A stretch of 64,000 nucleotides of DNA from an uncultured Bacilli bacterium. Lineage in GTDB: Bacteria > Bacillota_I > Bacilli_A > RF39 > UBA660. Below, piece by piece: positions 50,378 through 59,586 of the stretch; the first letter of the stretch is position 1; every line of letters begins with the position of its first letter. The stretch lies in assembly GCA_934148995.1 (NCBI GenBank), contig CAKPDM010000004.1, positions 28,927 to 92,926 of the forward strand, read 5' to 3'. The notes under the pieces are model-generated. The model saw only the letters and a program-made list of their open reading frames with translations. It was not told the origin of the DNA and searched no databases. Made by a program: the position numbers and the translations under genes.

Positions 50378-50587
50378 TTAAACCTCCTGTCATAATTATT
50401 ATATACAGCGTGTTATCTTTTTATTCTTACTATCATTATAAAATTCTTGATTTACGAAATTTGTCAAAAGATGTCGATAAAATATGTTTTTTCTAAATCT
50501 TTCATTTTGGAATAAACAAAATCTACGATATACTAAAGTAGAATAGAACGAAAAGAATAGAAACTATTAAATATACTTAAATTTTAA

Positions 50588-50617
50588 TTGACAAGATGGT
50601 AGTATTAAGTATATTAT
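50588..50617 (+). promoter_or_regulatory. SigA-type promoter of the capsule operon
   Basis: Perfect TTGACA (50588-50593), an 18-base spacer and TATTAT (50612-50617). The ribosome site GGGAGGGG of the first gene follows at 50629-50636. Confidence 0.65.
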
Positions 50618-50643
50618 ATATAGCGACTGGGAGGGGTAATAAT

Positions 50644-51315
50644 ATGGAAGAAATCAATCTTATGGAGTTTTTTGACTATTATTTAGCAAGAGTTGTTTAT
50701 GTTCTAGCAACTATTTTTGCATTTGTACTTTTAGGCAGTATTTACAGTTTAGTTATAAAAACACCATTATATCAGAGTAGTACAACTGTTGTTTTAGCAA
50801 GAGAAAGTGACGATACACAAAAATATACGCAAAGTGATGTTTTATTAAACCAAAACTTAGTTCCAACTTATAGTAACATCATTAAAAGTCGTAGTGTATT
50901 AAGACAAGTCATCAACAATGAAAAACTAGATTATACAACTGATGAATTATCTAGTTTAATAACTGTTTCAAGCGTTGAAAATACAGAAATAATTAAAGTA
51001 ACAGTTAAAAACAAAGATAGGGAACTAGCTAAGAAAATAGCTAATGGTATTGTGCCAGTTTTCTCTAACAAAGTAAAAGGTTTCTATAACATTGATAATG
51101 TAAGTGTACTGGATACAGCAGAACTAGCAAGTAAACCTTGTAATATTAACTATTCAAAAGATCTTGTTATTTATACAATGTTAGGATTTGTACTATCTAG
51201 TGGTGTTATCTTTGTAATTTATTACTTTGATACAACTATCAAGAGTACATCTGATATTGAAGATAAGTTAAAATTAACTGTTTTAGGAACAGTACCAAAA
51301 GCGAATAGGGGGTAA
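50644..51315 (+). CDS. Wzz/CapA-type chain-length and kinase-activator protein
   Basis: ATG at 50644, behind GGGAGGGG, gives 223 residues; upstream in-frame codons lie in the promoter. Two membrane helices (about 16-38 and 174-195) flank an outside domain with TPLYQSSTTVVLARES, NLVPTYSNIIKSRSVL and VSVLDTAELASKP. This is the Wzz-like adaptor (CapA/CpsC/YveK) that activates the tyrosine kinase encoded next and sets polymer length. Confidence 0.88.
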   Translation: MEEINLMEFFDYYLARVVYVLATIFAFVLLGSIYSLVIKTPLYQSSTTVVLARESDDTQKYTQSDVLLNQNLVPTYSNIIKSRSVLRQVINNEKLDYTTDELSSLITVSSVENTEIIKVTVKNKDRELAKKIANGIVPVFSNKVKGFYNIDNVSVLDTAELASKPCNINYSKDLVIYTMLGFVLSSGVIFVIYYFDTTIKSTSDIEDKLKLTVLGTVPKANRG

Positions 51316-51320
51316 GTAAA

Positions 51321-52091
51321 GTGATATTTAAAAAGAAAGAATCTTTAAAACCAAAACAAGCTGATTTATTATTAAATTTAAATAAAAAGACTAGTTTTAC
51401 AGAATCAATTAAAAGTATTAGAACCAATTTAGCTTTTTCGGAAGTAGATAAGAAAATGCAAGTAATATTAGTAACTTCTGCGCAACCAGGAGATGGAAAG
51501 AGTTTTATTTCTGCTAACTTAGCTCTTGCTTATAAAGATGAAGATAAGAAAGTATTATTAATTGATGCTGACTTAAGATGTGGTAGACAAAATCAAATAT
51601 TTAGAATTGTTAACTCTGCTAATAAAGGTTATTCTAACTTGATTTTAAATTATCAAGAAGCTAGTTCTAGTAAAAGCAAAAAATCAGTTGATAAAGCAGT
51701 AGATTTTGATATTAAAGATTACATAGTAAAAACAAAACAAGGAATAGATTTAATTCCTAATGGACCAACACCACCTAATCCAATTGAACTATTAGCAAGT
51801 AATAATAATGAAAAGGTAATAGCACAATTAAAGAAAATGTATGACATTATTATTATTGATTGTACACCAGTTCTTGGAATAAGTGATGCTATTGTTATGA
51901 CAAAATATAGTGATGCAAACATCTTAGTAGTTTCTAATAAGAAGACAAAATTAGAATTAGTATCAAGAGTTGAAAAGATATTTAGCCAATCACATGCTAG
52001 CTTAACAGGAGTAGTAATTAACAAAGTTGATGTTAGTGAAGGTGGATATTACGGATATTATTCTAATAGTTATTATGGAGAATCTGAATAG
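51321..52091 (+). CDS. Tyrosine autokinase CpsD/CapB type
   Basis: This 256-residue BY-kinase starts at GTG 51321. Walker A' is AQPGDGKSF, Walker A is VLLIDADLR, and Walker B IIIIDCTP. The C-terminal tail has a Tyr cluster (GGYYGYYSNSYYGE) that is the usual site of autophosphorylation. Such kinases control capsule and exopolysaccharide synthesis with the adaptor before and the phosphatase after them. It shares its stop base with the next start. Confidence 0.92.
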   Translation: MIFKKKESLKPKQADLLLNLNKKTSFTESIKSIRTNLAFSEVDKKMQVILVTSAQPGDGKSFISANLALAYKDEDKKVLLIDADLRCGRQNQIFRIVNSANKGYSNLILNYQEASSSKSKKSVDKAVDFDIKDYIVKTKQGIDLIPNGPTPPNPIELLASNNNEKVIAQLKKMYDIIIIDCTPVLGISDAIVMTKYSDANILVVSNKKTKLELVSRVEKIFSQSHASLTGVVINKVDVSEGGYYGYYSNSYYGESE

Positions 52092-52801
52092 TGAAAGATT
52101 TACATAATCATATTTTACCAGGTTTAGATGATGGGTGTAAAAGCGAAGAAGAAAGCTTGAAAATGTTAAATGACTTGATTAATAGTGGCATTAATGAAGT
52201 CGTTTTTACACCACATTATGTTTCTGGTACTAAATATACGGCGAATAATAAAGAAAAGAAAGAGGCTTTTCTTAAACTAAAAAAAGTCATTGAAAAGAAT
52301 AAGTTACCGATTAAAGTTTACTTAGGTAATGAGATTTTATTCTGTGATAATATTTTAGAGTTACTTGCTAAGGGGGAAATATTATCTATTAATAATTCTA
52401 AGAATTTACTTATTGAATTTCCAATGATGAATTTGCCGCATAATGCTAAAAATGTCTTTGATGAATTAATAAGTGCTGGTTATAATGTGATACTAGCACA
52501 TCCTGAAAGGTATTATTTCGTAAGAGAAAACATTAACATATTAAATGAATTTGTAAGTATGGGAGTGCACTTACAAGGAAATTATACGAGCCTATTTGGA
52601 AAGTATGGTAGGACAAGTAAAAAAATTCTTAAAAAGCTTTTAAAAAGAGGAATGATTGATATACTTGCTAGTGATACGCATCATGAAGTGATTGGAAATG
52701 AAGTAGCACTAAGAAGAAAGTTAAAATGGTATTTAAAAGAGGAAGAAATCAATCGACTTCTTTTTGAAAACTTTGATTTGATTGTTAATAATAAAAAATA
52801 A
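52091..52801 (+). CDS. PHP-type tyrosine phosphatase CpsB/YwqE
   Basis: This 236-residue protein starts at GTG 52091. PHP metal motifs are DLHNHILPGLDDG (start), FTPHYV, LAHPERY and ASDTHH. CpsB/YwqE enzymes dephosphorylate the autokinase tail and so tune polymer output. Confidence 0.92.
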   Translation: MKDLHNHILPGLDDGCKSEEESLKMLNDLINSGINEVVFTPHYVSGTKYTANNKEKKEAFLKLKKVIEKNKLPIKVYLGNEILFCDNILELLAKGEILSINNSKNLLIEFPMMNLPHNAKNVFDELISAGYNVILAHPERYYFVRENINILNEFVSMGVHLQGNYTSLFGKYGRTSKKILKKLLKRGMIDILASDTHHEVIGNEVALRRKLKWYLKEEEINRLLFENFDLIVNNKK

Positions 52802-52825
52802 GAACAGTAAAGAGGTATTAGGTAT

Positions 52826-53470
52826 ATGTATAAGTATGTAAAACGTGGTATAGATTTAGTGATGGCAGTGTTATTATTAATAATTTTCTTAATTCCAATG
52901 TTAATCATTGCAGTATTAATTAAACTTGATAGTAAAGGGCCAGTATTATTTAAACAAAAAAGAACAGGGTTAAAAGGTAAGGTATTTAATTTATATAAAT
53001 TTAGAAGTATGGTAACTGATAATGATGTTCACGATTTTAGTAAAGGTGACCAACATACAAAAGTAGGAAACATACTTAGAAAAACTAGTTTAGATGAACT
53101 TCCTCAAATAATAAACATCTTAAAAGGAGAAATGTCTTTCATTGGTCCTCGTCCTTGGATTACAGATTATTATGATAACATGAGTGAAAAACAAAGACAT
53201 AGAAATGATGTTTTGCCAGGTATAACTGGATTAGCACAAGCTAAAGGAAGAAATAATATTAGTATTAATGAAAAAATTAATTATGATTTAGAGTATGTTA
53301 AAAATTATTCTTTTAGACAAGATGTAAAAATAGTATTTCTAACTATTAAGACAGTTCTTTCTAAAGAAGGAGCAGATGCTGGTAAGAATACTATTCAAAA
53401 TGAATTAGAAGACTTAAAGACACAAAATCTTTCCTTAGATGATATAAGAGAAGCACAAGGTCATATATAG
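52826..53470 (+). CDS. Priming sugar-phosphate transferase (WcaJ/PglC-like)
   Basis: This 214-residue membrane enzyme attaches the first sugar phosphate to undecaprenyl phosphate. Family motifs: KRGIDLVMAVLLLIIF (re-entrant helix), KQKRTGLKGKVFNLYKFRSM, RKTSLDELPQIINIL, IGPRPW and PGITGLAQAKGRN. The short size fits the PglC/CpsE catalytic core. The donor sugar cannot be told. Confidence 0.92.
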   Translation: MYKYVKRGIDLVMAVLLLIIFLIPMLIIAVLIKLDSKGPVLFKQKRTGLKGKVFNLYKFRSMVTDNDVHDFSKGDQHTKVGNILRKTSLDELPQIINILKGEMSFIGPRPWITDYYDNMSEKQRHRNDVLPGITGLAQAKGRNNISINEKINYDLEYVKNYSFRQDVKIVFLTIKTVLSKEGADAGKNTIQNELEDLKTQNLSLDDIREAQGHI

Positions 53471-53540
53471 TCATTAATCAAAGAAGAAACTGATAGAGAT
53501 TAATTTTTTACCAGTCTTTTCTTTTGTAATAATGATTTTG

Positions 53541-53568
53541 TTGACATAACAAGGAAAAAACGTATAAT
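53541..53568 (+). promoter_or_regulatory. Internal SigA-type promoter in the capsule locus
   Basis: TTGACA (53541-53546), a 16-base spacer and TATAAT (53563-53568), in the 171-base gap before the glycosyltransferases. An imperfect hairpin (near 53479-53526) precedes it and may be a terminator, so the sugar-specific genes can be expressed apart from the regulatory ones. Confidence 0.65.
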
Positions 53569-53641
53569 AAGTGTAAAAAAATTATTATGTTTTCTTTAAC
53601 TTGTATGTAATGTAAATATATTTTAGAAAGTTGGTATTATT

Positions 53642-54403
53642 TTGGAAAAAGATTTAGTTAGTATAATTGTTCCGGTTTATAATGCAGAAAAATTTTTAAA
53701 AGACACTGTTGATACTATTTGTAATCAAACTTATAAAAATTTTGAAGCAATTTTTGTTGATGATTGTTCCACCGATAGTAGCTTTGAAATATTAAGTAAG
53801 TATTCTAAATTGGATGGTAGAATTAAAGTTTATAAAATGAAAAGTAATTCTGGTAATCCGTCGTATCCAAGGAATTATGGAATAGATAAAGCTAGTGGCG
53901 ATTTTCTTTGCTTTATAGATGCAGATGATAAATGGGATAATGATAAAATTGAAAAACAAGTAAAATTTATGAAGGAAAACGATATTGCATTTTCATATAC
54001 GTCATATGAATTTGCGGATTCATTATGTAATCCTACAGGTAAAAAAGTTGTAGCAAAAAGAAAATTAACATATAAAGAATGTTTAAAAAATAATATTATT
54101 TCTACAATTACAGTTATGTTTGATTTAAAAAAGATAAATAAAGATTTAATTAAAATGCCAGATTTAAAATATGTAGAAGATACAGCAACATGGTGGAAAA
54201 TTTTAAGAAATGGATATGTGGCTTATGGTATTGAAGACACTTATTCATATTATAGAAGAATTCCAAATAGCAATTCATCTAATAAGTTTAGAACATTAAA
54301 ATCACTTTGGTATCTTTATAGAAAAGAAGAGAAATTGAGTTTATTATATGCAATCTATGTTTTTGCTTGGAAGAATATTAATGCAGTTTTAAGGAGATTA
54401 TGA
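53642..54403 (+). CDS. Family 2 glycosyltransferase
   Basis: This 253-residue GT-A enzyme starts at TTG 53642, fitting the usual N-terminus MEKDLVSIIVPVYNAEKFL. Metal-site motifs are VDDCSTDSS and FIDADDKW, with the ED (about 179) typical for the acceptor region. It adds one sugar to the lipid-linked repeat unit. Its end overlaps the next gene by 4 bases. Confidence 0.9.
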   Translation: MEKDLVSIIVPVYNAEKFLKDTVDTICNQTYKNFEAIFVDDCSTDSSFEILSKYSKLDGRIKVYKMKSNSGNPSYPRNYGIDKASGDFLCFIDADDKWDNDKIEKQVKFMKENDIAFSYTSYEFADSLCNPTGKKVVAKRKLTYKECLKNNIISTITVMFDLKKINKDLIKMPDLKYVEDTATWWKILRNGYVAYGIEDTYSYYRRIPNSNSSNKFRTLKSLWYLYRKEEKLSLLYAIYVFAWKNINAVLRRL

Positions 54404-55551
54404 TGAAAAAAGAAAAAATAGGTATATGTACATTATACACTGGTTATAATTTTGGCTCTGCACTACAGGCTTATTCTACTAAAATGATATTAGATGAAAT
54501 GGGATTTGAACCAGAGTTATTTAAGGTATCTGGCAGTTTAGTTCGTGGAAGAGATATTAGATTAAAGAAAACTCTAATATTATTTAATAGAATGTTGTTA
54601 TTTTCTAAAAATAAAATTAATGTTATCAAATCTTTTAGTGGAAATAATAAATCAAATGTAAATATAAAAACATTAAATGAATTTGATGACTTTTATAATA
54701 ATAAATTAAATCCGACAGTTATTTCATATAAAAAATTGAAAAAAATATCCAAAAATACGGAATACATTTCATTTATATGTGGAAGTGATCAAATCTGGAA
54801 TTCTACTGCATTTTATGTTGATCCATTTTACTACTTAAGCTTTTGTCCTAAAAATAAGCGCATTGCTTATGCACCTAGTTTTGGAAGAACATATATTCCT
54901 ACATACAATAAAAATATAATTAAAAAGAAATTATTAGGAATTGATAATATCTCTGTAAGAGAGAATAGTGGTAAAAAAATAATTAAAGAATTAATAAATA
55001 AAGACGTAGATGTTTGTTTGGATCCTACTTTATTGTTGGATAAACATAAATGGAAAAAAAGTTTAGAGGTTTCAAAGATAAATAAAAAATATATATTGTG
55101 TTATTTTTTAAATACGCCTAGTTTGAATGCAAAAAAATTTATCAATAAACTTTCTATTGAAAAGAAAATGGATGTTATATCTATTAATAATAACTTTTTT
55201 AAAAATGTAGTTTATGGTGGTCCTGAAACTTTTTTGTCTTTTCTATCAAGTGCTGAATATGTTATTACTGACTCGTTTCATGGTGTTGCTTTTTCGATAA
55301 ATTTTGAAAAAAAATTTTATGTATTTGATAGACAATATATAACTGAGAATCAATCTACTAGAATAAAATCATTATTGGAAATAGTTAATTTGGAAGATGT
55401 ATTTGAATGTGAATACGAACTTGATTCTAATTATTTTGATTATAAAATGGTTAGCAATATTTTGAGTAAAGAAAGAGAAAAATCGTTAGAATTTTTAAAA
55501 AAAAGTATTAGGAGTTGTGAAAACAATGAAAAAAGAAAAAGACTTAATTAG
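54400..55551 (+). CDS. Polysaccharide pyruvyl transferase
   Basis: This 383-residue protein has the family layout: CTLYTGYNFGSALQAYS near the start, ICGSDQIWN, RENSGKKII, and ITDSFHGVAFS near the C-terminus. It adds pyruvate ketals to sugars of the repeat unit, using phosphoenolpyruvate, which gives the polymer negative charge. It overlaps both neighbours. Confidence 0.88.
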   Translation: MMKKEKIGICTLYTGYNFGSALQAYSTKMILDEMGFEPELFKVSGSLVRGRDIRLKKTLILFNRMLLFSKNKINVIKSFSGNNKSNVNIKTLNEFDDFYNNKLNPTVISYKKLKKISKNTEYISFICGSDQIWNSTAFYVDPFYYLSFCPKNKRIAYAPSFGRTYIPTYNKNIIKKKLLGIDNISVRENSGKKIIKELINKDVDVCLDPTLLLDKHKWKKSLEVSKINKKYILCYFLNTPSLNAKKFINKLSIEKKMDVISINNNFFKNVVYGGPETFLSFLSSAEYVITDSFHGVAFSINFEKKFYVFDRQYITENQSTRIKSLLEIVNLEDVFECEYELDSNYFDYKMVSNILSKEREKSLEFLKKSIRSCENNEKRKRLN

Positions 55552-56527
55552 TATAATTGTACCAGTATATAATGTAGAAAAATATATTACGCAATGTATT
55601 ACGTCTATAATTGAACAGACATATAAAAATATTGAAATTATAGCTATTAATGATGGCTCTATTGATAACTCACTAGAAGCCTTAGAAAAACTTAAGCTTC
55701 AAGATGATAGAATTAAAATTATAACTCAGGACAATAAGGGTGTTAGTTGTGCAAGAAATGAAGGCTTAAAAGTTTCAAAAGGTAAATATATTATTTTTGT
55801 AGATGCAGATGATTATATTAGTAATGAATTTGTAAATTATATGCACAGTTTGATTAGCAAAGATAATTGTGATTTTGCATTTTCTCTTAATAATTATTGG
55901 GAGAAAAATGAAAAACAAGAAACTAATATTTATGAAAAAACAATTAATTCTAATATTGCGGTTGGATTATTATTATCTCCAGATGTTACAGTTGGTTGTT
56001 GGAATAAAATATATAAAAAAAGTTTTTTATCAAACAATAATATAACATTTAGAGGTGATTTATATTATGGTGAAGGTTTAAATTTTATTATTAGAACAGC
56101 TTTAGCTACCAATAAAATATGTGTAGGAAATAAAAAAGTGTATTATTATAGAAAAAATAATGTTATGTCTGCAACTTCAAAATTTTCTTTTAACAAGTAT
56201 ATTAATGGCGAAAAGTCACTTTTGATTATTAAAGATATAATTGATTTAGATGATGACTTTGTTAAATCAATGTATTTATTACATATTTCAACTTTTTATG
56301 TAGGTGCTGTTGCAAGTTTAATAGAGAATAAGTGCACGAAAAAATATTTAAATTATTATACTTCATGGAAGAAAAAAATAAAAAACAATTTGCCATATAT
56401 AGTATCTAGTAAGTATATAACGTTTTATAGGAAAAGTGTTATAGTTGCTGGTTTTATTGCACCACACTTGATTTCTAAATTAAATAGTTGGAAAAAAAGA
56501 AAAAATATATGTAAAAGTGTAAATTAA
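55526..56527 (+). CDS. Family 2 glycosyltransferase
   Basis: ATG at 55526 (333 residues) is preferred over GTG 55517. GT2 motifs are SIIVPVYNVEKYI, INDGSIDNS and FVDADDYI; CARNEGLKVSKG lies between. The last 60 residues hold a possible membrane-associated stretch (IVAGFIAPHLIS). It overlaps the pyruvyl transferase gene. Confidence 0.9.
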   Translation: MKKEKDLISIIVPVYNVEKYITQCITSIIEQTYKNIEIIAINDGSIDNSLEALEKLKLQDDRIKIITQDNKGVSCARNEGLKVSKGKYIIFVDADDYISNEFVNYMHSLISKDNCDFAFSLNNYWEKNEKQETNIYEKTINSNIAVGLLLSPDVTVGCWNKIYKKSFLSNNNITFRGDLYYGEGLNFIIRTALATNKICVGNKKVYYYRKNNVMSATSKFSFNKYINGEKSLLIIKDIIDLDDDFVKSMYLLHISTFYVGAVASLIENKCTKKYLNYYTSWKKKIKNNLPYIVSSKYITFYRKSVIVAGFIAPHLISKLNSWKKRKNICKSVN

Positions 56528-56543
56528 TAAAGGAGGTTTATAT

Positions 56544-57308
56544 ATGATTGAAGTATTAATATCAACAATGTATCTTGAAAATCCAATAAAATTATTGAAG
56601 AAGATGAACATCAATACTGATGCAGTAATAATTAACCAATGCAATTATTGTAAGCACGAAATTATCAATTATAATAATCACAAAATTACAATTATTAGTA
56701 CTACTGATAGAGGACTAAGTAAGAGTAGAAATTTAGCAATCAGAAATTCTACTGCAGATATTCTAATTTTTGCTGATGATGATTTTGAGTATTCTAAAGA
56801 TTATGCTAGTGTGGTAGCTCATGCATATGAAGAATATCCATCTGCTGATATCATAGTTTTTGGCGCTATAAGAAATGATAATTACATATATAAACAATTT
56901 TTAAATGGAAAATTAAATTCTAGGGCAAAATATAATATTAACTCTATTAGAATTACTGCTAAAAGATTAACTGTTTTGGAAAAAAAATTATTTTTTGATG
57001 AGAGGTTTGGTACTGGAACTGACATATCATGTGGAGAAGATACAATATTTATGAGTGACTGTTTTAAAAAGAAATGCTTAGTTTTTAGCAATGATTTTAT
57101 TTTATGTAGGGGAATAAAAGATGATAGAGAATCTTCTTGGTTTCATGGATATAATGAAAAATTTTTTATTGACAGAGGTTTAGTATATAGGAGAATTTCT
57201 AAGTTTAGTTTTTTCCTTTCAGTATATTATATAATAAAAAAATATTCATTATATAAAAATGATATTTCTCCTATCGTTGCATTGAAAAAAATGTTATTTC
57301 ATCATTAA
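56544..57308 (+). CDS. Family 2-like glycosyltransferase
   Basis: This 254-residue protein starts at ATG 56544 behind a perfect AAGGAGG. It has TTDRGLSKSRNLAIR and FADDDFEYS, which are GT-A features, with GTDISCGEDTIFMSDC in the acceptor part. The family looks more divergent than its neighbours, close to CpsIV/EpsH-like types. Confidence 0.8.
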   Translation: MIEVLISTMYLENPIKLLKKMNINTDAVIINQCNYCKHEIINYNNHKITIISTTDRGLSKSRNLAIRNSTADILIFADDDFEYSKDYASVVAHAYEEYPSADIIVFGAIRNDNYIYKQFLNGKLNSRAKYNINSIRITAKRLTVLEKKLFFDERFGTGTDISCGEDTIFMSDCFKKKCLVFSNDFILCRGIKDDRESSWFHGYNEKFFIDRGLVYRRISKFSFFLSVYYIIKKYSLYKNDISPIVALKKMLFHH

Positions 57309-57323
57309 TTGAAGGTGTTTATT

Positions 57324-58520
57324 ATGAAAAATAGAGAGCTAAAAAAATTTGATATTTTATTATCACTATCTGTTTTTTTACTTGCATTAAGTGTTGCTAT
57401 AACAAAAGTATTCTCTTTAAATATAAGTCTTGCTGTATTCAACTTTACTATTTCTGTTGTTCCATTTATTTATATAATTTTTAAATCTAAAAGAATAAGA
57501 TTTTATAAAAGTAATCAAAATTTTGTATTGTTTTATATCATTTTTATTAGATTTGTCACATCGATACTTTCTTTTTCTAGTTTATCGAATTCTGAGATAC
57601 TCGTTCAAGTGTGCAATGATTTATCACTTGCTATTATATTGCTAGCATTTTTTTCAATAGATAATAGCAAAAGTGAAGAGTATGAAATGCATTATTTTCC
57701 AAAAACTTTGATAATTTCTTCATTAATATATTCTATTTATAATATATTAAGTAATTTAAACAACTTTGTTTATTTTACTAATATTAAGTTTAGATATTTA
57801 ATTAGTTTTAGTTCGTTCTTTAATAATAAAAATTTGTTTGGAGTTTTTATATTTGTCGCATTGATAGCATGTGATTATTATTTGGAAAATCATTCATCTA
57901 AAAATAAAATATTTTTTTTAATTAAAGCTTTTCTAATTATTAATTTACTTTTGACAGTTTCAAGAAATGCAATTTTTGCTTACGCAATTTATTATTTACT
58001 TTATAATTTTTTTAATAAAAAATATAAAAAAATTTTACTATTACTAATTTCATTTTTTATTCTATTTCTTTTTAATTTTATGAATATTCAGAATTTTATT
58101 GTAAATTTCTTAATTAGATCAGATAGTTTAACAAGTGGTAGAACAGAAATATGGCAAAAGTGCTTTGAGTATGCATTTAAGAGACCAGTTATTGGTTATG
58201 GAGAGATAATGATAGAAAATACGATAAATAGTTTTACTGGCGTTGTTAGTACACATAACTGGTTTATAAAACTTTTTATTAATGGTGGATTGGTTAATTT
58301 GGTTTGTTATTTGTTATTAATAGTAAATCAGTTAGAAGCATCGATTAATAATATTAGAAAAAAATCAAAATATTCAACAGTTATATTTTCGTCATTAATT
58401 GCAATAATTGCTTATGGCTTTTTTGAAGAAATAAACTTGTTTGAGTTCGGACTTATTAATGTTATATTTACTATTTACTTTATGTTTTTACCTAAAATAT
58501 TGAGAGGAAAAGAGGCTTAA
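57324..58520 (+). CDS. Wzy-type repeat-unit polymerase / O-antigen ligase family
   Basis: ATG at 57324, behind AAGGTG, gives 398 residues; the TTG at 57309 is unlikely. There are about ten membrane helices and one long outside loop with SGRTEIWQKCFEYAF, VIGYGE and THNWFIKLFINGGL, the Wzy/WaaL pattern of Arg and His residues. It joins repeat units on the outer face of the membrane. Confidence 0.87.
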   Translation: MKNRELKKFDILLSLSVFLLALSVAITKVFSLNISLAVFNFTISVVPFIYIIFKSKRIRFYKSNQNFVLFYIIFIRFVTSILSFSSLSNSEILVQVCNDLSLAIILLAFFSIDNSKSEEYEMHYFPKTLIISSLIYSIYNILSNLNNFVYFTNIKFRYLISFSSFFNNKNLFGVFIFVALIACDYYLENHSSKNKIFFLIKAFLIINLLLTVSRNAIFAYAIYYLLYNFFNKKYKKILLLLISFFILFLFNFMNIQNFIVNFLIRSDSLTSGRTEIWQKCFEYAFKRPVIGYGEIMIENTINSFTGVVSTHNWFIKLFINGGLVNLVCYLLLIVNQLEASINNIRKKSKYSTVIFSSLIAIIAYGFFEEINLFEFGLINVIFTIYFMFLPKILRGKEA

Positions 58521-58521
58521 T

Positions 58522-59556
58522 ATGGATAATAATTCTATTACTTTTGTTGTAACTAACTATAATAAAAGCAAATATGTAGAAAAATGTATTAATTCTATTT
58601 TAAATCAGACAGACGTTAATGATTGTATAATAATTATTGATGATTGTTCTACTGATAACAGTAAAGAAATAATTGAAAAATATAATAAATATCAGAATAT
58701 TAATTTTATAGAAAATTCAATCAATTATGGTGTATCTTATTCTAGAAATCTAGGAATAAATAATGCAAATACTAAGTTTATTACTTTTATTGATAGTGAT
58801 GATACTATAAGTGATGGCTATATAAAAGATATAAAAAATAATTTTATTAATGCTGTTCAATGTGTCTGTTATGGATTTAACTTTGTTGATAGCATAAGTG
58901 AAAATCAAAATGAACAGTGTATTTATTTGGATGATGCTTTAAGTAATATAGATAAAATTATAAAATTGGAGGATAGTGGTTTATTTGCCAGTGCTTGTAA
59001 TAAGATATATTTACTTGATTACATCAGAAAGAATAAAATATGTTTTAATGTAAATAGCAAAATAATGGAAGATTACGAATTTAATTTGAAGTATTTTGAA
59101 AATATAAAGAAAATTAAGGTCTCTAATAAATGTTTTTATAATTATTATTATTATGGTGATATATCGGCTTCTTCAAAATATAAAGCTGATTTACTTAATC
59201 GTTATTATGAACTTCGTGATTTACGTAAACAGTTCTATCAAAAGTATGATCTTAATGATTTTGCGACTAAGTATAATATTGATTTTTTAAAAATCTGTAT
59301 TAATAATCTATATAAAGATGATAGTAAGTTAAATTCTATTTCTCGAAAAAAAATGTTAAAAGAAATTATTTTATTGGATGATTATAAAATATGGAAGCAT
59401 AGAAAGTGTAACGGGATATTGGATAAAATACTTAAAGTTGCATTCTTTACTAACAATGTTGAAATAATAGATTTTAATATGAAGACATTGCATTATATAA
59501 AGAACAATTCAGCTATTGCACATAATTATTTTAAAAAGAAAAATAAAAAAAGGTGA
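58522..59556 (+). CDS. Family 2 glycosyltransferase
   Basis: This 344-residue enzyme has SITFVVTNYNKSKYVEKCI, IDDCSTDNSKEII and FIDSDDTI motifs, then NKIYLLDYIRKN and MEDYEFNLKYF. The last 120 residues are helical, Lys/Tyr/Asn-rich, without a known domain. Same operon as its neighbours, 1 base after the Wzy gene. Confidence 0.9.
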   Translation: MDNNSITFVVTNYNKSKYVEKCINSILNQTDVNDCIIIIDDCSTDNSKEIIEKYNKYQNINFIENSINYGVSYSRNLGINNANTKFITFIDSDDTISDGYIKDIKNNFINAVQCVCYGFNFVDSISENQNEQCIYLDDALSNIDKIIKLEDSGLFASACNKIYLLDYIRKNKICFNVNSKIMEDYEFNLKYFENIKKIKVSNKCFYNYYYYGDISASSKYKADLLNRYYELRDLRKQFYQKYDLNDFATKYNIDFLKICINNLYKDDSKLNSISRKKMLKEIILLDDYKIWKHRKCNGILDKILKVAFFTNNVEIIDFNMKTLHYIKNNSAIAHNYFKKKNKKR

Positions 59557-59586
59557 AATTAAAGATATTTTTATGAGGTGAAAAAA